From positions 62,001-126,000 of the forward strand of contig LN874945.1 in the NCBI GenBank assembly GCA_001282665.1: a DNA stretch of 64,000 bases, in the 5' to 3' direction. This stretch comes from Clostridiales bacterium mt11. Its GTDB lineage: Bacteria; Bacillota; Clostridia; Tissierellales; Tepidimicrobiaceae. Shown piece by piece: positions 33,558 to 42,280 of this stretch. Position numbers and translations under genes: made by a program. Position 1 is the first letter of the stretch, and each line of letters begins with the position of its first letter. The notes under the pieces were generated by a model. The model worked only from the letters and a program-made list of their open reading frames with translations, ran no database searches and had not been told where the DNA came from.

Positions 33558-35134
33558 AGTTTTCCCGACTTAAATATAGAAACCAGTAATAATAGTCCAC
33601 CTATTCCTGCTCCTATATATCCTCCAATACCCATAGCAGAGATTCCATATATTTTTAGTCCTACATTTGCATTTATAACCAAAGACGAACTCATCAATAG
33701 TCCAGCAATAATGATGGCTATTATAAGCCTATTGACCATCCTATTTATTTCATTGAAATTTTCATCCATATTTTTTAATTCTAAATTTAATTTTAGTCTT
33801 CCTGACAATCCGCTATTGATTAGTTCTATTGCTTTAGATGATAATTCTAAACTTGATTTAATTGAATTATATAATGACACTGCTATTTCGGTTATATCCA
33901 TATCCTTGAATTTATTCTTTAGTATCTGCTCTTTGAAATAAGGCATGGCTACGTCCATTATAGTCAATTCATTATCTATCTTAGCTAATACCCCTTGAAG
34001 GGTCATCATGCCTTTTACAAGCAAGGTTATATCCTTAGGCATATTTATATTGTTCTTTTTACATATAGCCATGACCTCTTCCAGAATTTGAGGAAGGTCA
34101 TAATCCTGAATGGATTCATCTATATAGGTATTATACATGAGCTCTATATCGTGATATAGGGTATTTTCGTCTATAGGACCTTTTCTTATGCCAATTCTTA
34201 AGATGGATTTGGTCATCAAGTCAATATCTTTTGTAGCAGCTCCTTCTAAAACCTCATTTAATTTTTTTCTCAAATTTATATCTAAGGTTCCCATCAAACC
34301 AAAATCGATATATCCTATGGTATTCTTATGTATTAATATATTTCCAGGGTGAGGGTCTGCATGGAAAAAACCATCTTCAAATACCTGTTTGAAATAATTA
34401 TAAGTCAATTTAGTAGCTATATCATGGGTATCATAGCCTTCTTCTATTAATCTCTTTGTATTATTAATTTTAATTCCATCTATATAATCCATAACTAAAA
34501 TCTTATCTGTACAGTATTTTTTATAGGCCTTAGGACTTGTTATGAATTTTACATTCTTATTATTCTCTAAGAATATGACTATGTTTTTCATCTCTTCTAT
34601 AAAATTAAGTTCCTTCTGACAAGCTATACTCAATTCCTCTATTACTTCTTTCATATCTACGACTTCTCCTGTAGCTGTAAAGTTTATGAAAGGAGCAAGC
34701 TTTTTAAGTATTTGAATGTCCGATAGCATCTTTTCTCTAACAGATGGTCTTTGAACTTTTACTACAACATCTTCTCCTGTTTTAAGTTTAGCTAAGTAAA
34801 CTTCTGACAATGAAGCGGAAGCAATAGGAGTTTTGTTAAAACTCATAAATATATCTTCAATGGAGCCGTTTAATTCGGATTCAATAACTTCTTTCATAAC
34901 ATGGAATTCTCCAACGCTGACCTTATCCTGTAATTTTTGAAATTCATCGATATATTCCTTAGGAAGAATATCAGGTCTAGTGGAGAGTATTTGTCCTATT
35001 TTTACAAAGGTAGGGCCTAGCTCTTCTATTACTAATCTTAATTCTTTTGAATCCCCTATGCCATTTTTAAGCCCATGTTTTATAGATACAGATACGATTT
35101 CCTTAAATCTTTTTTTTGTATAATTATTATCCAT
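33554..35134 (-). CDS. AarF/UbiB (ABC1) family atypical kinase
   Basis: About 526 residues. It has the conserved N-terminal KxGQ region (GPTFVKIGQILSTRPDILP), the Ala-rich nucleotide loop (IASASLSEVYLAKL), VVVKVQRP with the catalytic Lys, HADPHPGN and YIDFGLMG of the kinase core, and two C-terminal membrane helices (about 470-525). UbiB proteins support quinone or lipid metabolism at the membrane. The ATG at 35134 uses AAGGTG as ribosome site, which lies inside the 3' arm of the preceding gene's terminator. An acidic phasin-like protein is encoded just upstream. Confidence 0.92.
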   Translation of the reverse strand: MDNNYTKKRFKEIVSVSIKHGLKNGIGDSKELRLVIEELGPTFVKIGQILSTRPDILPKEYIDEFQKLQDKVSVGEFHVMKEVIESELNGSIEDIFMSFNKTPIASASLSEVYLAKLKTGEDVVVKVQRPSVREKMLSDIQILKKLAPFINFTATGEVVDMKEVIEELSIACQKELNFIEEMKNIVIFLENNKNVKFITSPKAYKKYCTDKILVMDYIDGIKINNTKRLIEEGYDTHDIATKLTYNYFKQVFEDGFFHADPHPGNILIHKNTIGYIDFGLMGTLDINLRKKLNEVLEGAATKDIDLMTKSILRIGIRKGPIDENTLYHDIELMYNTYIDESIQDYDLPQILEEVMAICKKNNINMPKDITLLVKGMMTLQGVLAKIDNELTIMDVAMPYFKEQILKNKFKDMDITEIAVSLYNSIKSSLELSSKAIELINSGLSGRLKLNLELKNMDENFNEINRMVNRLIIAIIIAGLLMSSSLVINANVGLKIYGISAMGIGGYIGAGIGGLLLLVSIFKSGKL

Positions 35135-35140
35135 AGCAAA

Positions 35141-35166
35141 AAACACCTTGAAGAATCAAGGTGTTT
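35141..35166 (-). terminator. Terminator/RBS hairpin between phasin-like gene and aarF-like gene
   Basis: Minus strand: AACACCTTGA pairs with TCAAGGTGTT, followed by a T run and then the aarF-like ATG. The 3' arm supplies the AAGGTG ribosome site. Confidence 0.75.
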
Positions 35167-35179
35167 AAGTCCCCCCATA

Positions 35180-35476
35180 TTAATTATTTTTTTCTAACTC
35201 ATCGATTCTTTTATTTAAGCTATCTATATCTGCTTTGGTTGCTAGGTTAAGGCTATCTAAATAGTTTTTTATATTATTTTCCACATTAGTAGTATCCTGG
35301 GGATTAGGCTTGCTGTTATCAACCACCCTTTTAAGCTCTTCATTTAGTTGTTTGCCTTGTTCTACAGTTATTTTGCCTCTTCCTACTAGGTCGCTTACTA
35401 ATTCATTAGCTTTTTCATAGGTTAAAGCTAGGCTGCCTACACCTGCGAAAAAAATATTTTTCAAAAGATCTTCCAT
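35180..35476 (-). CDS. Phasin-like small helical protein
   Basis: A 98-residue protein resembling polyhydroxyalkanoate-regulator/phasin-like proteins of Firmicutes: a hydrophobic start (FFAGVGSLALTYEKANELVSDLVGRGKITVEQGKQLNEELKR), a Pro/Asn linker and a C-terminal coiled coil (LDSLNLATKADIDSLNKRIDELEKNN). The ATG at 35476 follows AGGAGGG by 6 bases. It is regularly found beside AarF/UbiB kinases in Clostridia, so a shared membrane role is plausible. No PHA synthase is nearby. Confidence 0.8.
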   Translation of the reverse strand: MEDLLKNIFFAGVGSLALTYEKANELVSDLVGRGKITVEQGKQLNEELKRVVDNSKPNPQDTTNVENNIKNYLDSLNLATKADIDSLNKRIDELEKNN

Positions 35477-35503
35477 AACCATCCCTCCTAAAATTTTTTA
35501 AAG

Positions 35504-35950
35504 CTATGTAAGAATATCTAATAGTATGCCCTTAATGTCATCTAGTCGGTTTAGTATTTTAATCCTATTTTTCTCTAAGCCTAAAAAATCTTTTGTCAAT
35601 TCATCTAATTCATTATCAACCTTCTTTACTAATGAATATACCCTATGTCTGCCTCTTCTATCCAAAGAATTTTCTTTGTAAAAAACATGAGAGTTATTTA
35701 CGGTAATATCCAAAAATTCTCTTACTAGTTTTTTATATTGAACCAAGTCTTCAATAAATAACTTATCTTGAAGTTTATTAGATTGGGTTTCGATTTGTTC
35801 ATATAGTACGTTGAGTTGGTCTCTAATCTGTTCTTGTTCAATTTTATTTAATTTATTTTTAAAGGTTTCATGAACTTCCCTATGATGGTCGGTTTTTATA
35901 TTGTTAACCTGAGGTGTATTATTTATACCAATACTTTCAATCCTTGCCAT
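35504..35950 (-). CDS. YaaR family protein (DUF327)
   Basis: A 148-residue predominantly helical protein. The conserved core LVQYKKLVREFLDITVNNSHVFYKENSLDRRGRHRVYSLVKKVDNELDELTKDFL (about 68-122) is the YaaR/DUF327 signature. AAGGAGAG precedes the ATG. A sigma-D-like promoter lies upstream, divergent from the flagellar operon. Function not established; the promoter suggests membership in the motility regulon here. Confidence 0.88.
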   Translation of the reverse strand: MARIESIGINNTPQVNNIKTDHHREVHETFKNKLNKIEQEQIRDQLNVLYEQIETQSNKLQDKLFIEDLVQYKKLVREFLDITVNNSHVFYKENSLDRRGRHRVYSLVKKVDNELDELTKDFLGLEKNRIKILNRLDDIKGILLDILT

Positions 35951-35982
35951 AAATCCACTCTCCTTTACTCTTCTATTATATA

Positions 35983-36009
35983 CTATCGGCAGAATATATG
36001 GAAATATTA
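35983..36009 (-). promoter_or_regulatory. Sigma-D-like promoter of yaaR-type gene
   Basis: Minus strand: TAAT (36009-36006), 15 bases, GCCGATAG (35990-35983), against a flagellar sigma consensus TAAA-15-GCCGATAA. A sigma-A-like TATAAT follows, so use of this site is uncertain. Confidence 0.55.
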
Positions 36010-36017
36010 TATTGGCT

Positions 36018-36045
36018 TAAAGATTAATCAAAAACCTGTCGATAT
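36018..36045 (+). promoter_or_regulatory. Sigma-D-like promoter of flagellar gene group
   Basis: TAAA (36018-36021), 16 bases, GTCGATAT (36038-36045). It differs from GCCGATAT by one base. The predicted start is about 25 bases before the ATG of the FliK-like gene. Confidence 0.6.
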
Positions 36046-36077
36046 ATCTTATGAAATCTTTATAAGAGGATGATTAT

Positions 36078-38456
36078 ATGGAAGCCATAAGTTTAAATAA
36101 AAAACAAAATATAATGAATACCTATGGATTGACACCAACCCTTCCCTATGATATAGAAGGGACTTTAGTAGAAAAGAAGGGCAAAGACATTAAGGTTGAA
36201 AAAATGGTAGAGGATAAGAAAGTATCCTACTCTTTAAAGCTGAAAGAGGAAATCACCTCAAAATTAGGAGAAATGGTAAAAATAGATAAAGAAAATATAC
36301 TATCAGTAAAAACTAAGGAAATAGATGAAGAAAAGGAAAAGGAAGAAGAAAACTCTATAAATACGGAAGAAGTAATTAAAAGATTGGACTTAGAGAATAC
36401 AGAGGAAACTAAAAAGGGAATAGAATATTTGGCAAATAATCAAATTCCAATAACAAAAGAAAATTTAGATTCCTTTTTTATGTCGAAGAAATACTTAAAA
36501 GAAATAGTGGAAAATATAGATTTTGATTCCTGTATAAAACTTTTAGATGGAGGTATAGATTTAAAAGAGGATTCTCTACAGAAAATTGCAGAAACCCTAA
36601 AGGAAGTAAAAAAAGGCGGAAAGGATATATCCCTTAGAGAACTATTAAAACTCAATAGGAAACTAACATATAAGGAAGCTGAAATCATAGCAAAAGATAT
36701 ATATGGGATAAGGATGGGAAAAGATGTTTACGATAGTATAATAGCATTACATAAAGCCCATATACCAGTAAACAAAGAAAATATTGAAAAGGTAATGGAG
36801 GTAGTAGACAAGCTCTATGATTTAAAGGATTATGAAGATGAAGCATTTGTTAAAGCCCTCAAGGAGGATTTACCTTTTAATATTGAAACCCTGTATAAAC
36901 TTAAATATTCCTACAGTGATGGGAGTATAGAGAAAAATATTACTTCTTCATTATATGAACAGTTTACCGTAGAAAAAGAACAGTCTATGGAAGAATTGCT
37001 AGTTATATTAAAAGAATTAAACTTAGAAGAAAGTGAAGGGAATATAAGATTATTAAGAGAATTCCTTTTAAACGAAGTAGAGTTTACAAAGGAAAACTAT
37101 GAAAAAATATTATATATGAAAGATACCCTAAAGGAATTAATAGATACTTTAGATGAAGAAAACACAGCCCTATTGATGGAGGAAGGAATAGATCCATTAA
37201 AGGAGGATATAGCTCATCTAATAGAAAAGGTAAAAGCTCAAGATAGTAATGAAAATATAAGCGGAGACAAAACAAAGGACATAATGAATGATATAGAAAA
37301 TTTGAAAAGCATTACAGATAGGGATTTGTTGCAGCTAGTTAGAAATGGGAAAGACTTTAAGATAGAAAACTTAAAGGAGATAATGAATACAAATATCCAA
37401 CTAGGTAAGAAAACAGATGGGAAAACTGTCCAAAAGGCTATAACCATCTCCAATATATTTAATACCTTAGGAGGGTTGGATTCACAAACTATATCTTTTG
37501 CAGTAAAAAGATATAACACCATAACTTTAAACAACCTGTATGATTCCCATATGGAGCTTAAAACAGTAGAGGAAGTAGTACAGCCAATAGATAAAACGGA
37601 AGAAAGTTTAATTAGGCAGGAATACTTAAATGCCAAGACTAATACTACATTAAATCTAGTAAAGATGAGTATAAATGAAGGCGTAGAATTAGAACATATG
37701 GCAATAGAGGAATTAAATGAATATATAGATAAAAAAGTGAATAAACATAAAAAAGCTCAAAACTTGGTAGATGAAATGAAACATCTTCAAGGTAGAGAAG
37801 ATAGCCTTATACCTGTGGTGATGAAAAATCAATTGAATATGTCCATAAATCAATTAAATAATATTAACTCCATTCTAAATAGGGGTAAAGGAATAGGAAA
37901 TATATTCGATGATATTCTAAAGGACTCAAAATATAGGCAGGATAAGGATATAAAAGAAGGCATTGAAATCTTGGGAAATAAGATAAGACAATTTTCAACT
38001 TCCCTTAAAGAGGGAAAGGATAGAATTAAAGAGGAATATAAAGATATATTGGATAGCTTTAATGATTTAAACAATTCCTTCAACTCCAATGGGAGAAGTA
38101 AAGATGAGAATATGGAGAAACTTCAAGAATATTTAAACCTTCAAAACAAATTATCTAAAGATGATTTGGTGTTACAACTACCTATTTGGTCAGACGGTGG
38201 ATATAAAAATATCAACTTGATAATTCCAAATGTTAAAAGGGGCATAGATAAGAATCATATGATATTCTATTTGAATATGGATATGGAAAACCTAGGAGAA
38301 GTAACCTTTAATTTAGAGGTAAAGGGAAATAAAGTTCATATGGATTTTCAAGCTGAAAAGGAAGAAAAGATATTGGATAATAGATATATTTTGGAGGATA
38401 GATTAAATACCATTGGCTATATACTAGAAAGAATAGAACCAAATCATAGAACCTAG
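36078..38456 (+). CDS. FliK-like (DUF6240-type) flagellar protein
   Basis: A 792-residue, highly charged, mostly helical protein. It has an N-terminal small domain (TPTLPYDIEGTLVEKKGKDIKVEKM), long helical repeats in the middle with the recurrent phrase I(T/N)KENL/NIE, and a C-terminal segment LNMDMENLGEVTFNLEVKGNKVHMDFQAE...LEDRLNTIGYILERIE. The last resembles the FliK C-terminal core that meets FlhB. Comparable proteins in Clostridia precede an FlhB-C-like gene (compare Bacillus YlqG-YlqH), as here. The assignment to hook-length or export control is inferred. AGAGGATG lies upstream. Confidence 0.7.
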   Translation: MEAISLNKKQNIMNTYGLTPTLPYDIEGTLVEKKGKDIKVEKMVEDKKVSYSLKLKEEITSKLGEMVKIDKENILSVKTKEIDEEKEKEEENSINTEEVIKRLDLENTEETKKGIEYLANNQIPITKENLDSFFMSKKYLKEIVENIDFDSCIKLLDGGIDLKEDSLQKIAETLKEVKKGGKDISLRELLKLNRKLTYKEAEIIAKDIYGIRMGKDVYDSIIALHKAHIPVNKENIEKVMEVVDKLYDLKDYEDEAFVKALKEDLPFNIETLYKLKYSYSDGSIEKNITSSLYEQFTVEKEQSMEELLVILKELNLEESEGNIRLLREFLLNEVEFTKENYEKILYMKDTLKELIDTLDEENTALLMEEGIDPLKEDIAHLIEKVKAQDSNENISGDKTKDIMNDIENLKSITDRDLLQLVRNGKDFKIENLKEIMNTNIQLGKKTDGKTVQKAITISNIFNTLGGLDSQTISFAVKRYNTITLNNLYDSHMELKTVEEVVQPIDKTEESLIRQEYLNAKTNTTLNLVKMSINEGVELEHMAIEELNEYIDKKVNKHKKAQNLVDEMKHLQGREDSLIPVVMKNQLNMSINQLNNINSILNRGKGIGNIFDDILKDSKYRQDKDIKEGIEILGNKIRQFSTSLKEGKDRIKEEYKDILDSFNDLNNSFNSNGRSKDENMEKLQEYLNLQNKLSKDDLVLQLPIWSDGGYKNINLIIPNVKRGIDKNHMIFYLNMDMENLGEVTFNLEVKGNKVHMDFQAEKEEKILDNRYILEDRLNTIGYILERIEPNHRT

Positions 38457-38464
38457 GTGAGAAT

Positions 38465-38668
38465 ATGAAAGTACGTTTGGTTTCAAAAAAACATGTAAAA
38501 AAAGCCTATGAAAAGAAAAGTAATGAGCATAAGATGGATTTAAAGGAAGAGCTAGGCATAGGAGATATTGAAAAGGTACCTAAAGAGTTATTTCAAATAC
38601 TAGGGGAGACCTTATCATTTATAGAAAGTGTAAACAATATGGAGGGAGATAAATATGAGGATAAATAA
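38465..38668 (+). CDS. Small FlhB-C-terminal-like protein
   Basis: A 67-residue basic-then-acidic protein. The second half (LKEELGIGDIEKVPKELFQILGETLSFIESV) resembles the end of the FlhB cytoplasmic domain (x-IPxELYxxVAExLxFV), as in YlqH-type FlhB homologues. The NPTH cleavage motif is absent. It follows the FliK-like gene by 8 bases and overlaps the flagellin start by 14 bases, supporting a function in flagellar export. The homology is weak and unproved. Confidence 0.55.
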   Translation: MKVRLVSKKHVKKAYEKKSNEHKMDLKEELGIGDIEKVPKELFQILGETLSFIESVNNMEGDKYEDK

Positions 38669-39500
38669 TAATATACCAGCATTAAATACCCATAGAATGT
38701 TAGGCATAACCACCAATGGATTGGAGAAAACATTAGAAAAATTGTCATCTGGGAAGAGGATAAACAAAGCAGCTGACGATGCAGCAGGATTAGCTATATC
38801 TCAAAAAATGGAAGCTCAAGTAAGGGGACTCAGACAAGCATCAAGAAATGCACTAGATGGTGTATCCTTGTTGCAGACAGCAGAAGGAGCATTAAATGAG
38901 GTACACTCAATGCTGCAGAGGATGAGGGAGCTATCAGTACAGGGAGCTAATGGAATATATAAAGAGGATGATTTAGAGGCTATAGTTGATGAAATTGGTC
39001 AGTTAAAGGAACAAATTAAAAAGATAGCAGAGGATACGGAGTTTAATGGTATTAAGCTATTAAATGGAGAATCTGAAGAGATAGAATTACAAGTAGGTGC
39101 TAATAAAGGTCAATCGATTAAAGTTGAAATGGCAAATATAAGAGAATTGGTACTTGAGATTCCTCAAAAGAAAACGAATTCTGATGATCCTGATAAAACG
39201 GATCCTAAGCCTTCCGATCTCGATTTTAACGAAGCAATTACAACATATAATACAGCCATAACCGATGTATCTTCCCAACGTTCTAAACTAGGAGCTTATC
39301 AAAATAGATTGGAACACACTATAAGAAATGTAGATAATACAGCAGAAAACCTAACAGCAGCAAAATCTAGAATAGAAGATGCAGATATGGCCCTTGAGAT
39401 GAGTGAATTTGTAAAATTGAACATACTACAACAAGCAGGAACGGCTATGCTTTCTCAAGCTAATAAGCTACCACAAACTATGCTGCAATTATTGCAATAG
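38655..39500 (+). CDS. Flagellin
   Basis: A 281-residue flagellin. The D0/D1 N-terminus (MRINNNIPALNTHRML, LSSGKRINKAADDAAGLAISQKM, ELSVQGANG) and C-terminus (AKSRIEDADMALEMSEFVKLNILQQAGTAMLSQANKLPQTMLQLLQ) are intact. The central variable region is minimal, a short Asp/Pro/Lys-rich stretch at about 175-190. The protein polymerises into the filament after export. A GGAGG site lies within the preceding gene. fliS follows 12 bases later, as expected for its chaperone. Confidence 0.95.
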   Translation: MRINNNIPALNTHRMLGITTNGLEKTLEKLSSGKRINKAADDAAGLAISQKMEAQVRGLRQASRNALDGVSLLQTAEGALNEVHSMLQRMRELSVQGANGIYKEDDLEAIVDEIGQLKEQIKKIAEDTEFNGIKLLNGESEEIELQVGANKGQSIKVEMANIRELVLEIPQKKTNSDDPDKTDPKPSDLDFNEAITTYNTAITDVSSQRSKLGAYQNRLEHTIRNVDNTAENLTAAKSRIEDADMALEMSEFVKLNILQQAGTAMLSQANKLPQTMLQLLQ

Positions 39501-39512
39501 GAGTTGATTTAA

Positions 39513-39950
39513 TTGGATATTCTAGAGTTAGAAAAAAGAATTTCCACCACCAATGAAGCAGGGCTTATAGCCATACTATTTGAAAGATTAATAGATAACT
39601 TTAATAGATGTATATCGATTATAGATAAGAAGGAATACGACAAGATATATAAGATAAATAACAATTCTAGGGATATATTGGCGGAGCTTTTATTCCAATT
39701 TGGTGGAGATGATGAAATCTCTTTAAGTTTACGTGAGATTGATATATACATTAACAAGATTATGACAGAAGGGGAATATAAAAAGGATTCATCTATATTT
39801 GAAACATGTATAAATATAATAACTCCTATATGTGAGGCATTTCAAGAATTGGAGATAATAGAAAAACCGAGAGCAGTAACAGGTCTTACCTATGGTAAGA
39901 ATAATTTAGATGAACATACACTAAAGGGAAATAAAAGTTTTGAAGGCTAA
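39513..39950 (+). CDS. fliS: FliS-like flagellin chaperone
   Basis: A 145-residue helical protein with the FliS pattern (EAGLIAILFERLIDNFNRCISIID, then SRDILAELLFQFGGDDEISLSLREIDIYINKIM). It is divergent and somewhat longer than typical FliS (about 125-130) with an extra C-terminal tail. The start is TTG at 39513 with TAGGAG formed by the flagellin stop codon, so it is translationally coupled to flagellin. Expected role: binds the flagellin C-terminus to prevent premature polymerisation. Confidence 0.75.
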   Translation: MDILELEKRISTTNEAGLIAILFERLIDNFNRCISIIDKKEYDKIYKINNNSRDILAELLFQFGGDDEISLSLREIDIYINKIMTEGEYKKDSSIFETCINIITPICEAFQELEIIEKPRAVTGLTYGKNNLDEHTLKGNKSFEG

Positions 39951-39976
39951 AAAAGCTGTGGAATATTCCACAGCTT
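39949..39976 (-). terminator. Terminator of SRP RNA transcript (shared with fliS)
   Basis: A perfect 24-base palindrome (AAGCTGTGGAAT and its complement, 39953-39976) with a run of six T on the minus strand, which suits the SRP RNA. It also follows the fliS stop on the plus strand. Confidence 0.88.
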
Positions 39977-39990
39977 AAATTTCTTATGTA

Positions 39991-40257
39991 GCCGTGCACC
40001 CAGCTTTGTCGCTATATCCCAAGCGTTACCTGAACAGTTAACTCAGAATAGGCACCCCCACGGCACACGAAAGGGTCTACTTACCGCTGCTTCCTCCCGG
40101 ATCTGACGGGGTTCATAGGTTTCCGTTGCGCAGGACCCACTCGTCACTGCCACTTATCCAGGGCAGACCCTGAAATATAAACGCCTAGACTGGGAATTCA
40201 ATCCTGCTACAGCGGCTTGCAGGTTACAGGGCACCGCTACCTCCCCATCTAGCACGG
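39991..40257 (-). ncRNA. ffs: Signal recognition particle RNA, large bacterial type
   Basis: About 267 bases on the minus strand. The complementary ends CCGTGC...GCACGG close the molecule. The 5' part GTGCTAGATGGGGAGGTAGC is the conserved Alu-domain start, followed by the GTGCCCTGTAACCTGC segment. The Ffh-binding domain appears at about 40083-40111 with GTCAGATCCGGGAGGAAGCA, whose apical tetraloop reads GGGA. The presence of the Alu domain distinguishes it from the short 4.5S form and is typical of Bacilli and Clostridia. It is probably processed from a transcript starting at the tRNA-Ser promoter. End positions are accurate to a few bases. Confidence 0.93.
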
Positions 40258-40270
40258 TAAAATTTTCTAA

Positions 40271-40362
40271 TGGCGGAGAGAGAGGGATTCGAACCCTCGA
40301 AACGCTTATCACGTTTACCCGCTTTCCAGGCGAGCGCCTTCAGCCAACTCAGCCACCTCTCC
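40271..40362 (-). tRNA. tRNA-Ser (anticodon GGA)
   Basis: 92 bases on the minus strand including an encoded CCA. Acceptor GGAGAGG pairs with TCTCTCC, the D arm is GTGGCTGAGTTGGCTGAAGGC, the anticodon loop CTGGAAA reads UCC/UCU serine codons, and there is a long class II variable arm and a T loop GGTTCGAATCC. It lies 14 bases upstream of the SRP RNA on the same transcript. Confidence 0.96.
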
Positions 40363-40410
40363 ACGACTGTTGCCCCAAAAGATATAAAATATAAATCTTT
40401 ACAGGATTAT

Positions 40411-40439
40411 ATTATACTCAAAATATAGTCATATGTCAA
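40411..40439 (-). promoter_or_regulatory. Consensus sigma-A promoter of tRNA-Ser/SRP RNA
   Basis: Minus strand: TTGACA (40439-40434), exactly 17 bases, TATAAT (40416-40411). It is a perfect vegetative promoter about 45 bases before the tRNA. Confidence 0.93.
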
Positions 40440-40633
40440 CTATTAGTTTAATTTATAATTTATTAGATTTTTTACCTATTCATATGGGGAAAATATTGGA
40501 GAGAATGATTAAATTGAATAAAAAATTTATATATAATAATTTAGATGCCTTTAATGATTCATAGCATTAATTAGTGTAATTATTGCCTTCATCTGGTATA
40601 ATATATATATTAAATAATATGAGGATGGATAAT

Positions 40634-42256
40634 ATGTATCAAGCATTGTATAGACGATATAGACCTAAAACTTTCGATGGAGTATTAGGACAAGAACATA
40701 TAACGACTACATTAAGAAATCAAATAAAAAAGGGAAATATTGGTCATGCCTATTTATTTTCTGGTACTAAGGGTACAGGGAAAACTTCTACTGCAAAGAT
40801 ATTTTCAAGAGCAGTGAACTGTCTAAACCCTATAGATGGAAACCCTTGTAATGAGTGTGAAATATGTAAAGGTATACTAGATGAATCCTTAATGGACGTT
40901 ATAGAAATGGATGCAGCTAGTAACAATGGTGTAGACGATATAAGGGAACTTAAAGAAAAGGTAATATATCCTCCATCAAAAGCAAAGTATAAGATATATA
41001 TAATAGATGAGGTTCATATGCTATCAAAAGGAGCATTTAACGCATTGTTAAAGACCTTGGAAGAACCTCCTAAACATTTGATATTCGTATTAGCTACAAC
41101 GGAAATGGAAAAACTGCCCCAAACTATTCTATCTCGATGTCAAAGGTTTGATTTCAAGAGGATTACTTCAAAAGATATTACTGCTAATATGAAGAATATA
41201 TGCTCTGAGTTAAGTATACCTGTTGAAGAAAAGGCATTACGGCTAATAGCTAGAAATTCTGATGGAGCTATGAGAGATGCCCTAAGCCTTCTTGACCAAT
41301 GTATCTCCTATAAAGAAGGAGAGCTAACCTTTGAAGATGCATTAAATATATTAGGAATAGCAAATACCAATTTACTATTTTCTATGGTAGATGATATAAG
41401 GGATAAAAATTTAGAAAATGTATTATTTAAAATAGATGAAATTATTCAAAGCGGTAAGGACATCAATCAATTCATAAAGGATTTAATATATCATTTTAGG
41501 AATCTATTGATTGTAAAGACTTCAAGGAACCCTGTAGATTTGATTGATATAGATGAAGAAACTATTACCATGTATGTGGAGCAGAGCAAGAATATGTCTT
41601 TGGATTTTATTTTAAAAGCTTTGGATATATTAAATAAATCTGAAAATCAAGCTAAATGGGCTACTCAACCAAGAATAATACTTGAAATGGCAACTATAAA
41701 ACTGGTAAACTTAGAAGCACGGGAAAGTTTAGAGGATAGGGTAAAGAAATTAGAAACTATGATTAGTAGTGGAGAAATTGGCTCATACAAAGAAGTAGAA
41801 ACTAAAGATGATATAAAAACAAGGAAATCAAAGGAGCCAATCAAAGAATCAAAAGAGGAACTGGAGCCAGAACCAGTCCAAATTGTCGATGATGGGAAAG
41901 AATTATCTTTTGAAACCATTAAAGGTGAATGGCAAAAAGTACTAAAGATTATAAAGGATAAAAAGATTAACGTTTATGCTCTATTAATGGAAGGGATACT
42001 TATTTCTTATGCAAATAATAATCTCAACATTGGTTATAAAGAGGGTTTTGGTTTTCATAAGGAAGCTATAGCTAAACCAGAGAATAAAGAATTTGTAGAA
42101 AAAATTGTGTCATCTTATTTCAATAAAAATATAAATATTAATTTTAGTATGAATGATGAACAGGTAACAGATGAAAAGGAAGAAAAAAAAGAAGATGAAG
42201 ATACAATCCAAGAAGTAATAGACTTCTTTGGAGAAGATATTGTAGAAATAAAATAA
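40634..42256 (+). CDS. dnaX: DNA polymerase III gamma/tau subunit
   Basis: A 540-residue clamp-loader ATPase. The N-terminus YQALYRRYRPKTFDGVLGQEHI, Walker A GTKGTGKTST (about 44-53), the zinc-binding CLNPIDGNPCNECEICKG, Walker B IIDEVHML, and the sensor region ATTEMEKLPQTILSRCQRFDFKR are all present. A charged linker and C-terminal tau-like domain follow. The ATG at 40634 (MYQAL) is chosen because the AAA+ domain starts there and AGGATGG lies 6 bases upstream; earlier in-frame starts lack a site. It heads the conserved dnaX-ybaB-recR group. An A8 run near the end (42183-42190) could allow minor slippage. Confidence 0.96.
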   Translation: MYQALYRRYRPKTFDGVLGQEHITTTLRNQIKKGNIGHAYLFSGTKGTGKTSTAKIFSRAVNCLNPIDGNPCNECEICKGILDESLMDVIEMDAASNNGVDDIRELKEKVIYPPSKAKYKIYIIDEVHMLSKGAFNALLKTLEEPPKHLIFVLATTEMEKLPQTILSRCQRFDFKRITSKDITANMKNICSELSIPVEEKALRLIARNSDGAMRDALSLLDQCISYKEGELTFEDALNILGIANTNLLFSMVDDIRDKNLENVLFKIDEIIQSGKDINQFIKDLIYHFRNLLIVKTSRNPVDLIDIDEETITMYVEQSKNMSLDFILKALDILNKSENQAKWATQPRIILEMATIKLVNLEARESLEDRVKKLETMISSGEIGSYKEVETKDDIKTRKSKEPIKESKEELEPEPVQIVDDGKELSFETIKGEWQKVLKIIKDKKINVYALLMEGILISYANNNLNIGYKEGFGFHKEAIAKPENKEFVEKIVSSYFNKNININFSMNDEQVTDEKEEKKEDEDTIQEVIDFFGEDIVEIK

Positions 42257-42280
42257 CAAATAGGAAGGAGAATTATTAAT

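Noticed and set aside
42183..42190. A8 run in dnaX as a programmed frameshift site for a gamma form
   Set aside because: It lies about 20 codons before the end, so slippage would not make the truncated gamma protein.
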